Below, one piece after another: positions 27,294 to 35,499 of a stretch of 64,000 bases of DNA; position 1 is the first letter of the stretch; each line of letters starts with the position of its first letter. Under the pieces are notes generated by a model. It did no database searches. It worked only from the letters and a program-made list of their open reading frames with translations, and was not told the DNA's origin. The DNA is from Pedobacter sp. PF22-3 (GTDB lineage Bacteria; Bacteroidota; Bacteroidia; Sphingobacteriales; Sphingobacteriaceae): the NCBI RefSeq assembly GCF_026239555.1, contig NZ_JAPIVP010000021.1, positions 1-64,000 of the forward strand, given 5' to 3'. Both the position numbers and the translations under genes were made by a program.

Positions 27294-27896
27294 ATGAAAA
27301 CCACCATCAAAACTCTACTCACTACTTCACTAATGGCTTTTGCTTTATCATCAGCTGTATTTATTACAAACGTTTCTGCAATAGAAAAAGATCCGGATTT
27401 TACGATGAAAATATCGGCCTTTAAAAGAATTTCTGTTGAAGGAAATGTAGAAGTAACCATCATTCAGGGTGATCATCCTGGTATTTCTTATGGTAATGAT
27501 AATGCAGGAACGGCGAAAGTGATGCAAAACGGTGATCATTTAAAAATCACTTCAACCAATACCGAAAAAGTGAAATTAACCGTTTATGTAAATGATTTTT
27601 ACAGAATTGAAGCTTCAGAAAATGCTATTGTTAAAACTGAAGGAAAACTGATCACCAAATATCTTCAAATCTTTTTAAAAGGAAATGCCCATGCAGAAAT
27701 CAACACCTGTTCGGAAAGTTTATATACGGTGATTTCAGATCATGCTGATTTAAAGTTAAGCGGCTCTACCGATAACCACACTTTGGTAATGGGTAAAACA
27801 CCAAAGTTGACCATAGATAAATTTGCGGCTTTAAAAACCAACATCAGCTCGATAGAAACTGTAGCTGTTGAGCAAGAGTTAGCCGCAATCAAATAA
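27294..27896 (+). CDS. GIN-domain (DUF2807-type) secreted protein
   Basis: The 200-residue protein has a signal peptide (TLLTTSLMAFALSSAVFITNVSA). The right-handed beta-helical repeat pattern of GIN/auto-transporter-like adhesin domains follows: FKRISVEGNVEVTIIQGD, then short strands ending in N/D/G turns. The ATG at 27294 is preferred to a TTG at 27282. Function is unknown; such proteins sit in the periplasm or at the surface. A strong terminator follows. Confidence 0.78.
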   Translation: MKTTIKTLLTTSLMAFALSSAVFITNVSAIEKDPDFTMKISAFKRISVEGNVEVTIIQGDHPGISYGNDNAGTAKVMQNGDHLKITSTNTEKVKLTVYVNDFYRIEASENAIVKTEGKLITKYLQIFLKGNAHAEINTCSESLYTVISDHADLKLSGSTDNHTLVMGKTPKLTIDKFAALKTNISSIETVAVEQELAAIK

Positions 27897-27923
27897 CATA
27901 CACACACACACGCAAATGAAACT

Positions 27924-27957
27924 AAGGCTTTCTGATTTGATCAGGAAGCCTTTTTTT
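27924..27957 (+). terminator. Rho-independent terminator after the GIN gene
   Basis: AAGGCTTtCTGAT (27924-27936) pairs with ATCAGgAAGCCTT (27940-27952) around a 3-nt loop and runs into seven T. It lies 28 bp after the stop codon. Confidence 0.85.
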
Positions 27958-28028
27958 GCTCAATATTCAGTTATAAAATCTATTATTAAATGTGATATTA
28001 TTCATCTAAAACTAATGTTTAACATCAA

Positions 28029-28730
28029 TCAAAATCCTAAAAATCCATTCTTTTCCCAATCTGGTGGAAGCCAGGGACTGAAAGGTTTCTTCGGAGGATT
28101 ATTATTTTCTGATTCTTTTCTTTTAAATAACTCATCTAATTCTCCCTGCTTCCATCTTTCCATTTTCATTAAACCCTCCCAGTCTCCAAATTCTGGAGCA
28201 GGCTCCCAATTGCTCTCTACATTTAACGGTCGTTTACTCTTCCAAACGCATTCTTCGGCACTACTCTTTTCCTGCTCAATAACTTCAACATTTCCGTTTG
28301 TTTCAAAAATATATGTCCACGCCGTTTTATCATCATCATCTCCACTTTTACCCTCTTCAAACTCCCAGAACATAATACCAATGCAGAAATAATTATCATT
28401 TGGTTGCTTTCTGAACACATAATACATAAATAACCTATAATACTCATCGAGAAAAAAAACAGTAAGATCTTTTGTCACGTCCTCCTCCAATCCAACTACA
28501 ACTTTTCCTTCTTCTAATTTACAAACAGAAAATGGCAAATCATTTGTGTAAGCATATCTGGCCCATTCTTCAGCGCTTGCGCAGGTTTTGAGGAATTTTT
28601 TGGCTGCTTTTGCATCTTCAGCCCTTTCTGTTGGCAAATGCATATTCTTGCTGTAATAAAATAGGGTGCTTTCTTCAGTATGAAGTTTTCTTTTTCCCCG
28701 AAACCAATACTGATATAAGTAATTTTCCAT
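28029..28730 (-). CDS. Orphan immunity-like protein of unknown family
   Basis: The 233-residue acidic, aromatic-rich soluble protein has no signal peptide (NYLYQYWFRGKRKLHTEEST at the start, a DDDD stretch near 150). The family is not recognised. Its C-terminus, SPWLPPDWEKNG, matches the end of the TPR protein at 28927-29427 (NDWLPRDWDRN). It begins 2 bp after the stop of a startless toxin-tail remnant, the arrangement expected of an immunity gene. The ATG at 28730 is used; the frame runs 3 codons further to a TTG. Confidence 0.65.
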   Translation of the reverse strand: MENYLYQYWFRGKRKLHTEESTLFYYSKNMHLPTERAEDAKAAKKFLKTCASAEEWARYAYTNDLPFSVCKLEEGKVVVGLEEDVTKDLTVFFLDEYYRLFMYYVFRKQPNDNYFCIGIMFWEFEEGKSGDDDDKTAWTYIFETNGNVEVIEQEKSSAEECVWKSKRPLNVESNWEPAPEFGDWEGLMKMERWKQGELDELFKRKESENNNPPKKPFSPWLPPDWEKNGFLGF

Positions 28731-28732
28731 AA

Positions 28733-28893
28733 TTACCAAAATTTTGTGTTTTTAAACGCCTCTAGTACCTCGCCAGATATTTCCCTTATAGTTACTCCAG
28801 CATCTTTCGCATACTTTGCTACATCCGCTGGGATTTCCTTTATTTCAGGAGGTATTTCCAATATTGTTAAAAACTTTACGTTTTTGGTAGAGC
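28733..28893 (-). pseudogene. Startless toxin-tail remnant
   Basis: An open frame without a start codon reads STKNVKFLTILEIPPEIKEI, then PADVAKYAKDAGVTIREISG, and ends EVLEAFKNTKFW before a TAA. It follows directly after a terminator and ends 2 bp before the immunity-like gene at 28029-28730. It looks like the last ~50 residues of a polymorphic toxin tip kept together with its immunity gene. The toxin family is not recognised, so the toxin assignment rests on position. Confidence 0.5.
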
Positions 28894-28920
28894 AAAAAAA
28901 GCGACCTACCTGTAAGTCGC
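28894..28920 (-). terminator. Terminator after the second TPR gene
   Basis: On the minus strand GCGACTTA-cagg-TAGGTCGC (28920-28901) is followed by seven T. It starts 6 bp after the TPR gene stop and closes the secretion-island operon. Confidence 0.85.
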
Positions 28921-28926
28921 TTGCAT

Positions 28927-29427
28927 TTAATTTCTATCCCAATCACGGGGTAGCCAGTCATTTCTTTTGTCCCCTTTATTATTATTGGGCAATTCTGCTT
29001 TTTTATCTGCTTCCTCCTTTATAAGTTTGAAATATTCAGGGTTTTCTCCCTCGAATATTTCCTCTCCATCAAGCAGATAAGCGCTCATGAAATGTGTTTT
29101 TGCTTTTTCAAAATTCTCCTCTTCAAAAAAGATCTGACCTATGCTAAACCAAATATAAGGATTGCCCGTGCCATCAGGACTCATTAATGCTTTTTGATAT
29201 GCACTCATAGCTTGATCTAATTCTTGCTTATTGTAATAAGCATCTCCTATTGCCACATATAACCATGTTGCCGCTTCCCAATCGGTTTTAGGTTCGGGAA
29301 GTAGGTTCAAAGCTTCCTCATATTGCTTTAATGCCGATGTAAATTGTTCATTTTCTGCATATTCATCTCCCTTTTCTGACAGTGCTGTTATTTTATCGTA
29401 TACTTCATCAGATAATTCCATAGCCAT
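28927..29427 (-). CDS. TPR protein, probable immunity partner 2
   Basis: The 166-residue tetratricopeptide protein has three or four repeats, e.g. GDAYYNKQELDQAMSAYQKA and SIGQIFFEEENFEKAKTHF. It shares the motif LLPEPKTDWE with the upstream TPR protein (AIPDPKEDWE), so the two are paralogues. It starts within the stop of that gene (TAATG) and is probably translationally coupled. It ends in WLPRDWDRN, a tail shared with the protein at 28029-28730. Its place directly after a toxin suggests immunity; this is inference. Confidence 0.75.
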   Translation of the reverse strand: MAMELSDEVYDKITALSEKGDEYAENEQFTSALKQYEEALNLLPEPKTDWEAATWLYVAIGDAYYNKQELDQAMSAYQKALMSPDGTGNPYIWFSIGQIFFEEENFEKAKTHFMSAYLLDGEEIFEGENPEYFKLIKEEADKKAELPNNNKGDKRNDWLPRDWDRN

Positions 29428-29879
29428 TATTTAATATACTTTTCTGGATTCCGGTAAAAATCAAAATAAATATCATCTCCAGCACCAAAGCAATGTCCTT
29501 CAGATTGAATGTAAGCATTTTTAAAAGCATCAAGCGCATCATCATACTTTGCTTCTTCAAAAAGTACTTTTCCTTTCATCAAATTAAATTCACCCGGATG
29601 CTGTTGTTGCTTTTCGTCTAAAAAAGATAATTGTGATAACCACTTTTCTGCCTCTTCAAAATTCACCTGATATTTTGAATATAACGTTATAAGAACTTTT
29701 GCCGTCCTAAAACTTTCTTCCCAATCCTCTTTAGGATCGGGAATAGCATTCCATTTCTCTAGCTGCCATTTAATAAAACCATCAAAATCTTTATTTTGGA
29801 AACACTCTCTGGCATTTGACGTATATTTATTAATTATCTCCTGTACTTCAAATGTTAATTCTTTACTACCCATAATCAT
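29427..29879 (-). CDS. TPR protein, probable immunity partner 1
   Basis: The 150-residue helical-repeat protein has TPR-like units (FNLMKGKVLFEEAKYDDALD, AFKNAYIQ) and the motif AIPDPKEDWEES shared with its downstream neighbour. It lies 6 bp after the PAAR/Hint/GH-E nuclease toxin gene, the position where polymorphic toxin systems place the immunity gene. No signal peptide is present, as expected for protection against a cytoplasmic nuclease. Binding to the toxin is inferred. Confidence 0.72.
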   Translation of the reverse strand: MIMGSKELTFEVQEIINKYTSNARECFQNKDFDGFIKWQLEKWNAIPDPKEDWEESFRTAKVLITLYSKYQVNFEEAEKWLSQLSFLDEKQQQHPGEFNLMKGKVLFEEAKYDDALDAFKNAYIQSEGHCFGAGDDIYFDFYRNPEKYIK

Positions 29880-29885
29880 TTTTAT

Positions 29886-31400
29886 TTATTTTAATGGAGG
29901 CAAGTATTCTTCTAGTAATTGAGCTCCACGGCTTCTATTTGTTTTATAATATTCGTAAACGTAATTTTTTGAATCAAGCATCCACTCCCTAACTTCTGTA
30001 GATTTTGAGCCATAATATCTACCTGTTTTATTCCACCATGAAACAGCATCTTCAATGTGGCCCATATCTGCCTCTTTAATGTTCCGCCATATTTTATTTT
30101 CGGCGTCATAAAATTCCTTAACAACATTTCCGAAATCATCAATAACCTCTCGAGCAGTTCCTGAGTTTTTCATCCTTTCAAACACCTCCCTGCCTGCTTT
30201 TGATGCCTTTCCTGGCGTTCGACCTAAATACTTTAGCCTTTTACTAATTTCTTTAATTGTTGTAGTAATGCACTTAGCAGCATTATGCACCAACCAGGCC
30301 AATATCCCTACAAAATAGGTATGCCAGCCCTCTACTTCAAAGTTAAAAACTTTACGCTTTTCATAAGCAAATTCATGTTTTTTTATAAACTTCCATTCGC
30401 CTTCTTTTGTTTTTAATTCGTCATCAGTGGTTAAGTCAGCGGCATCTTTCCAGCCTTTTCGGGTATAAAAAGGGTGCTCGGCAGTGGTCTCTATGGTTTC
30501 TCCTTCGAGGGTTATCTCTACCGTTGCATCAACTTCGCGTTCCATTATGGCCGTTACCGCTTTCAGGGCAACGGTTCCGTTATTTTCATCCCATGCCCAC
30601 ACTTCATCACCTGCCACAATTTCCTCAATATTTTTTTTTCCATAAGCAGTATGTACTGGCGTACCCGCCGGGAAACAGGCAAACACGCATATTTTACCCG
30701 TTGCCATAGCAATATCATCTACATGTTTAGCTGCTGCCTTCGCCAATGCTTTTGCACCTTCCTTCGTTAGCGCTTTTCCGGCGGCCTCTAATGCAGCTTT
30801 ACCAGCAACTTTTAAGCCTGCCTTTAACCCACCTTTTGCTGCTGTAGAAGCCGCAGTGGTGGCACCAAAACTAACCACACCAGCAATATCAAGCGCTAAA
30901 AAACCAACATTGGCGGCAACCATCCACCAGTTGCCTTTTGCTGCCGAGCGTACAATGCCGATAACACTACCCACCACGGGGATCAACTCTGCAGTATCCC
31001 ACCAGCCCCAGCCTTCATCTTCTTCTTTTTCGCTGTGCTCATCCGTCATTTCAGCCAGTTCCTCTTCGCTAACAGGAATCTGTCCACTCGTCATGAATTC
31101 GATTTTACCTCCTATGCTACAAGGCAGTTTGGATTTAAAAAGCAATGTTTCTTTTCCTTTTATTTTTACCTTATAGGTATCTGTCCAATCTAGAGGTGCT
31201 GGTGCACAAGCCGATCCGGTAACGCTGCATACCCCGAAAGATGGTATATTGGCAATGGGAATTTTATCGGCCTTGGTACAGGCCATACAACCGTTTATCT
31301 TGACATTCTGATTGGCCAGCCCTCTGAAAAAATTGGGGGCAGCACCTTTATCGCAATGGCATACGGCTTTATCAACAATATATTCTAATTCATCAGGCAT
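29886..31400 (-). CDS. PAAR-like (DUF4280)/Hint/GH-E nuclease polymorphic toxin
   Basis: This 504-residue effector is modular. Residues 1-110 are a cysteine-rich PAAR-like DUF4280 domain (CHCDKGA, CMACTKADKIP) that would cap the VgrG spike. Residues about 130-235 are a hydrophobic/alanine-rich region. Residues 242-373 are a Hint domain, from C242 in CFPAGTPVH through TTAEHPFYT to the terminal VHN (H372-N373). Residues 374-504 are the toxin, with DMGHIEDAVSWWN (G447, H448, E450) and NYVYEYYKTNRSRGA. That matches the GH-E family of HNH/Endonuclease VII nucleases. It lies 4 bp after vgrG and 6 bp before a TPR gene. Confidence 0.85.
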   Translation of the reverse strand: MPDELEYIVDKAVCHCDKGAAPNFFRGLANQNVKINGCMACTKADKIPIANIPSFGVCSVTGSACAPAPLDWTDTYKVKIKGKETLLFKSKLPCSIGGKIEFMTSGQIPVSEEELAEMTDEHSEKEEDEGWGWWDTAELIPVVGSVIGIVRSAAKGNWWMVAANVGFLALDIAGVVSFGATTAASTAAKGGLKAGLKVAGKAALEAAGKALTKEGAKALAKAAAKHVDDIAMATGKICVFACFPAGTPVHTAYGKKNIEEIVAGDEVWAWDENNGTVALKAVTAIMEREVDATVEITLEGETIETTAEHPFYTRKGWKDAADLTTDDELKTKEGEWKFIKKHEFAYEKRKVFNFEVEGWHTYFVGILAWLVHNAAKCITTTIKEISKRLKYLGRTPGKASKAGREVFERMKNSGTAREVIDDFGNVVKEFYDAENKIWRNIKEADMGHIEDAVSWWNKTGRYYGSKSTEVREWMLDSKNYVYEYYKTNRSRGAQLLEEYLPPLK

Positions 31401-31404
31401 AATC

Positions 31405-33243
31405 TTAAGTTATATCGGTATCATTAGAATTGATTCTTATGGTGGCTGTTCCGCTCATTTTAACATCAGCACCATCAATTTTGGTTTCAGTAGTTCCTTT
31501 AACTGATGCAGATGCTGTTGTACTTTCTATACTCACATCAGTTTTACCTTTAATAGCCACTCCCATTTCCGTAGCATCTAAAGTAATACCTTCGGTATCA
31601 GCAGTTGCTGCAATGGTTTTCTTTGCGCTAATGGCTATGGTGCCTTCACCCCCACCTTCCTCACCAGGCTGGGCGTTAATGGCAATGCTGTTGCTGGCAT
31701 TAACAATAAAATCTTTAGTGTTGATGGTAAAAGAATTGGGCGCGGTTAAGGTTACCTGACCATTGCCATGCATGGTAATTACATTTCCGCTGGGATCTTT
31801 AACGTTAATGCTGCCATTACTATCATCCATGATAATGGTATTACCGCTTCTGGTAGTTAACGACTTGGTTTTGTTGGTATCGCCACCACCAATGCCCGAT
31901 TTACCGTGGTAAACACTTCCCAATACAATCGGCCGGGCGATGTTACCTTCTTCAAAGGCAACCACGACCTGATCGCCTGCTTCTGGTACGAAAGAAAAAC
32001 CACGGTTTTTGCTTACTTTTTCACTACTTCCCGCATCAGGCGTAATTACACGCAACCATTCGGTAATGTCGTTGCTCTGACATTCCCATTTAAATTTTAC
32101 TTTAACCCGGCCATGCCCTTTCGGATCGGCATTATCCACCACATCGGCCAGTTGCATATCCGGGTTCGGTTTGCTATAATTTTTTACCTGGATCCGTTCT
32201 GTTGTCGAAACGAGCCCTTCAAAAGTATTGTAATACTTCCCTGTGCCATCAATGTCGTGGTTAATACTGGTGATCAGAAATTTACCCAGACTTTCGGTGC
32301 TAAATGCAAGTTCTTTCCTTAAGCTCATGGTAATTTCTGCAATGCTTCCTAATGCAAGTGCTGCATTATCACCACTTGCATGTACTTTTAAAAGGTTGCT
32401 GATATTTGCCTTTTCCTCATTATCGACATGGCTCTTAATATCGCTATTGTTATCAACCCTGATTAAAGATGGTTGGTTAAATATCTTGCTAAACGTTGTG
32501 TTTGATGCCTGGATAGCATGATCGAGATCGGGCGACCCATTAGCGGCGGCCGCACTTTCACTATGCAACATTTCATCCTGTTTGGGATTATAGGCAAAAC
32601 GTTTATTTTTTATCGGCGCAATTTCCATAGCGTATTGCAGATTTTGCACATCCCGGCCATAAAAAAGCGCTATTTCCTTTTGATCGTCTGGCTTACCGAA
32701 ATTAAGCTGCTTACCATCATAATAAAACCATTCGTGGTATTCGCCCGAAAGCCTGTTTAAAAAATCAAAATCGCTCTCCCTGTATTGGATCAGATAATCA
32801 ATTGGCGCTTTTCTTGATGCATTCGCTATAATTTTGAGGTCGTTTTGTGGTACTTCGGAAGTAGCAAGTCCAACAATTGCATTTAAATCCTTATCGAGAT
32901 AAGAACCTAAATCGGGCCCGCGGTCTATTAAGATGGTAGGACTATAACCACTTACGATTAACACACCATGGTAGCCATGGCTCTGCGCCAATTCTACTTT
33001 AGTAACTAAACCGGCAAACTCCTGTAAGCTCCCAGCATCGTAACCAAAGGAAGCGGTAAGGGTTTTACCCACAAAATCACGACTATCATCTAAGCTGATC
33101 ATTCCGGGCGAACCCATCTGATCGTGGTTAAACCGCAGCTCAAAATAATGATGGGCATTAAAAGCCTGTTTTAAACTAAAGGAGGCAAAATGGGTAATGG
33201 CCTTATCTTCTATATTTATTTCGGTGATTAATTTCTTTTCCAT
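31405..33243 (-). CDS. vgrG: Type VI secretion tip protein VgrG (TssI)
   Basis: The 612-residue spike protein has an N-terminal gp27-like region (FELRFNHDQMG ... YRESDFDFLNRLSGEYHEWF). A gp5-like OB-fold follows (GRVKVKFKWEC, SFVPEAGDQVVVAFEEGNIA, RPIVLGSVYHGK). A glycine/serine/threonine-rich beta-helical tail carries repeats of the type ITLDATEMGVAIKG. The trimer would form the puncturing tip, with the PAAR-like toxin encoded next. It belongs to the Bacteroidota T6SS subtype by context. Confidence 0.94.
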   Translation of the reverse strand: MEKKLITEINIEDKAITHFASFSLKQAFNAHHYFELRFNHDQMGSPGMISLDDSRDFVGKTLTASFGYDAGSLQEFAGLVTKVELAQSHGYHGVLIVSGYSPTILIDRGPDLGSYLDKDLNAIVGLATSEVPQNDLKIIANASRKAPIDYLIQYRESDFDFLNRLSGEYHEWFYYDGKQLNFGKPDDQKEIALFYGRDVQNLQYAMEIAPIKNKRFAYNPKQDEMLHSESAAAANGSPDLDHAIQASNTTFSKIFNQPSLIRVDNNSDIKSHVDNEEKANISNLLKVHASGDNAALALGSIAEITMSLRKELAFSTESLGKFLITSINHDIDGTGKYYNTFEGLVSTTERIQVKNYSKPNPDMQLADVVDNADPKGHGRVKVKFKWECQSNDITEWLRVITPDAGSSEKVSKNRGFSFVPEAGDQVVVAFEEGNIARPIVLGSVYHGKSGIGGGDTNKTKSLTTRSGNTIIMDDSNGSINVKDPSGNVITMHGNGQVTLTAPNSFTINTKDFIVNASNSIAINAQPGEEGGGEGTIAISAKKTIAATADTEGITLDATEMGVAIKGKTDVSIESTTASASVKGTTETKIDGADVKMSGTATIRINSNDTDIT

Positions 33244-33265
33244 ATCAACTTATAATCGTTTGTGC

Positions 33266-34111
33266 CTACTTGAACATTCCATCACGAAAGGTTAAAACGC
33301 TTCTCTTTCCTGTGAGCACAGAACCGTTTTTTGTTTCATTTACCTCTGGATAGCTAATGGTTTTATCTTTAGTATTATAGGATATGGCCAATTGTGCCAA
33401 TAGTTTTTCTTTATCCTGGTCTTCTTTAAGCTCTGCTGCGGCGAATAACTGTGTTTTAACTGCTTTACCTATTTTGAACAACGCTTTAGTGATGCTGAAT
33501 TTTGCATGATCGATCACTAGCGCATGGGCTACAGTATAAGGTTCGGTTCCACTCATTTGCCCATACCCGGTAAAAAGATATGTTTTTTGAGGCGATGTAT
33601 TTAAAGTGTAAATGTGATCAAAAAACGGTGTAGGACTGCCCTCATCATCTTTATCCTGATAAAGATTGTTAAACGATAGGGCTGTTACTTCATTATTTTC
33701 ATCCTTATATTGCACAATATTTTGCACATGCCACATCGAGCCCGAATAGGGAGAAAGCCAATAAAAGATTCTAAGTTTACCATCATCTGCAGTTAACACC
33801 TGAATGTCGTATTTCTTCAAATTAGTGAAGTCAGTTTCAAATGCCTTTGATTTTTCCAGGGCTTTAATAAACGCATGTATAAAAATCTGCTCTGCTTCAG
33901 TATTACCGTCATTTCTATAACCCTCAACTGAAGCCACCATATGGGCAGCCAGTTTTTCGAGCGTATCTATCTGGGCAGGAACCGAATCTAATTTTTGATG
34001 GGTAAGCGTAGCTGAATCATTGACTTTTTCAAGCTGCTGCTTACCATGCTTTGCCCCGCAAGAAGATAGCAAGAAAGCTAAAGAAGAAAATAAAATGCCT
34101 ATTGCTTTCAT
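33266..34111 (-). CDS. Lipoprotein, candidate periplasmic immunity protein
   Basis: The 281-residue protein has a lipoprotein signal with lipobox LLSSC. The mature part is helical at first (DTLEKLAAHMVASVEGYRND) and then strand-rich. The family is not recognised. It begins 1 bp after the stop of the lysozyme-like gene. If that protein is a wall-degrading effector, a periplasmic lipoprotein encoded next to it is the expected antidote. That role is inferred from position and localisation only. Confidence 0.65.
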   Translation of the reverse strand: MKAIGILFSSLAFLLSSCGAKHGKQQLEKVNDSATLTHQKLDSVPAQIDTLEKLAAHMVASVEGYRNDGNTEAEQIFIHAFIKALEKSKAFETDFTNLKKYDIQVLTADDGKLRIFYWLSPYSGSMWHVQNIVQYKDENNEVTALSFNNLYQDKDDEGSPTPFFDHIYTLNTSPQKTYLFTGYGQMSGTEPYTVAHALVIDHAKFSITKALFKIGKAVKTQLFAAAELKEDQDKEKLLAQLAISYNTKDKTISYPEVNETKNGSVLTGKRSVLTFRDGMFK

Positions 34112-34112
34112 A

Positions 34113-34832
34113 CTATTGCCTTGGTATGTTAATGATTCCTCTATTTTCCATTGCTTTTAAAATTACCGCGGTTCCGATCTGTTTATTTACATAATCGAGA
34201 CTAAAAACATGATCTCTAGGGAAACCTCCTTTAATGTACAGGTTAGAACCACCCCACAGGTATGGAGAATTGATCTTATTATTTTGGTAAGCTTTGGCTA
34301 TACCATTGTATTGCTCTAAACGCAGTAAAACTTTAGGCAACGACCAAATTGTTTCTTTATCAAGGCCACGTAACTTTAAGGCATCAACAGCACTTTCTTC
34401 AAAGGTAAATGGTGGACCATGACCAATTTTCGGTCTATTTGCAGGGTGCTGCCTGGTAAAGCCACTTAGCGGATCGCCGTTGTGCAGGTGTTTAGTAAAA
34501 TCAGAATTGCTTTCTCTGTAATGCACACAGGCAATAAAATACCATGGTATACCGCTGGTTTCAGAAAAAAGACCTGTATCTGAAAATGACCTGCTAAAAA
34601 AGCTATTTGCAATTTTAGGATTTTTTTCAAGGAAGCTGTTTTCCGGCTCGGTAAAAAAGCAGGCATTGCGATAAGTATATTCGGTTAAATTAAGCAGTTT
34701 ATTTCGAATCGCCTGATATCTTGACTTATTGCTTAATATTTTATTGTCAATAATCCGGCTGATCTCTGCAGATTTTAACGGAGAAATTGTACAATTATTA
34801 AACAGGTTTATGTATTCCAAATCGGTAGCCAT
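34113..34832 (-). CDS. Lysozyme-like peptidoglycan hydrolase, probable T6SS effector
   Basis: The 239-residue protein has no signal peptide. Its C-terminal 150 residues resemble phage/lysozyme-family proteins: HYRESNSDF (E107 as candidate catalytic acid), KHLHNGDPLSG (117-121 HNGDP), PPFTFEESAVDALKL, LRLEQYNG (173-177) and INSPYLWGGSNLY (189-196). The lack of an export signal, and the position between hcp and vgrG, suggest delivery through the T6SS. The start MATDLEY is clear. It is followed 1 bp later by a lipoprotein gene. Confidence 0.78.
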   Translation of the reverse strand: MATDLEYINLFNNCTISPLKSAEISRIIDNKILSNKSRYQAIRNKLLNLTEYTYRNACFFTEPENSFLEKNPKIANSFFSRSFSDTGLFSETSGIPWYFIACVHYRESNSDFTKHLHNGDPLSGFTRQHPANRPKIGHGPPFTFEESAVDALKLRGLDKETIWSLPKVLLRLEQYNGIAKAYQNNKINSPYLWGGSNLYIKGGFPRDHVFSLDYVNKQIGTAVILKAMENRGIINIPRQ

Positions 34833-34860
34833 AGGTAGCTCTTTTGATCACATCCCAAAA

Positions 34861-34910
34861 ACAAAAAATCGTTATCGGCACCAGCCTGGCCAGTAACCGA
34901 TAACGATTTT
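34861..34910 (-). terminator. Strong hairpin after hcp1
   Basis: AAAATCGTTATCGG (34865-34878) and CCGATAACGATTTT (34897-34910) form a perfect 14-bp stem, followed by T-rich sequence on the minus strand. It lies 8 bp after the hcp stop. It would end or attenuate hcp transcripts so that Hcp is made in excess over the downstream spike and effectors. Confidence 0.8.
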
Positions 34911-34918
34911 AAATCTAA

Positions 34919-35314
34919 TTACGCTTTAGGCCAGTCGTTTTCATGTTCGGCGTTGCCTAGTTTTAGCTTACGTGCCGATACCACAAAACTTAAAGTCATC
35001 GGTGTATTGTCGTTTACCGCAATACCCTCATTATATTGGATAATGTAACCATCTTCGAAAGATAGTTCTTTCATTTTTGCGTCTTCTTCTCCTTTTTTGA
35101 AAACCAACGTACCTGAAAGCGGCTTGTATTGGTTATTAACCATCGATTCGATGACCGAAGTGTCTTCAGTTGATTCGATTTCGATGTTGATGGTACCACC
35201 ATAAACACCTGATGATGGACGGCCTTTTGCGTCAACATCTCTATTTAATGAAAAGCTGCACTGTAGTACATCAAACTCTTTTGATCCTAAGTTTAAACGG
35301 GTTTTGAATGCCAT
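34919..35314 (-). CDS. T6SS tube protein Hcp (TssD), copy 1
   Basis: The 131-residue TssD-type Hcp of the Bacteroidota T6SS subtype contains NRDVDAKGRPSSGVYGGTI, IEIESTEDTS and SARKLKLGNAEHENDWPKA. Hexameric rings stack into the inner tube that carries effectors. It is roughly three quarters identical by eye to the neighbouring copy at 35500-35895; the differences cluster in the 10-25 and 95-115 regions. Confidence 0.93.
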   Translation of the reverse strand: MAFKTRLNLGSKEFDVLQCSFSLNRDVDAKGRPSSGVYGGTINIEIESTEDTSVIESMVNNQYKPLSGTLVFKKGEEDAKMKELSFEDGYIIQYNEGIAVNDNTPMTLSFVVSARKLKLGNAEHENDWPKA

Positions 35315-35499
35315 TGTAGTAAAATTTAACTGTTTTTAAATGAATGAATTGTGCTGAGCGGCTGGCGTGGAGTGGAGAGAGTGGAGTTTGGCGCATTGCG
35401 TTAGGCGTTTAAACCCACCTCTCTACGTTTAGCGATTAAAGGCTTAATGGTTAGTGTTTATACACCTTAAACCCTAAACCTCACACCCTAAACCTTTCT
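35315..35499. repeat. Degenerate direct repeats between the hcp genes
   Basis: Repeats of the type 'gtggagtggagagagtggagtttgg' near 35368-35391 are followed by telomere-like 'taaaccctaaacc' units near 35466-35493. Such low-complexity runs recur between genes in this window. No gene is seen. Confidence 0.5.

Noticed and set aside
27916..28392. 158-codon plus-strand open frame
   Set aside because: Starts within the terminator hairpin of the GIN gene and runs antisense to the immunity-like gene.
35466..35493. Telomere-like 'taaaccctaaacc' repeats
   Set aside because: Short and imperfect, typical low-complexity intergenic sequence here; no sign of a replicon end.
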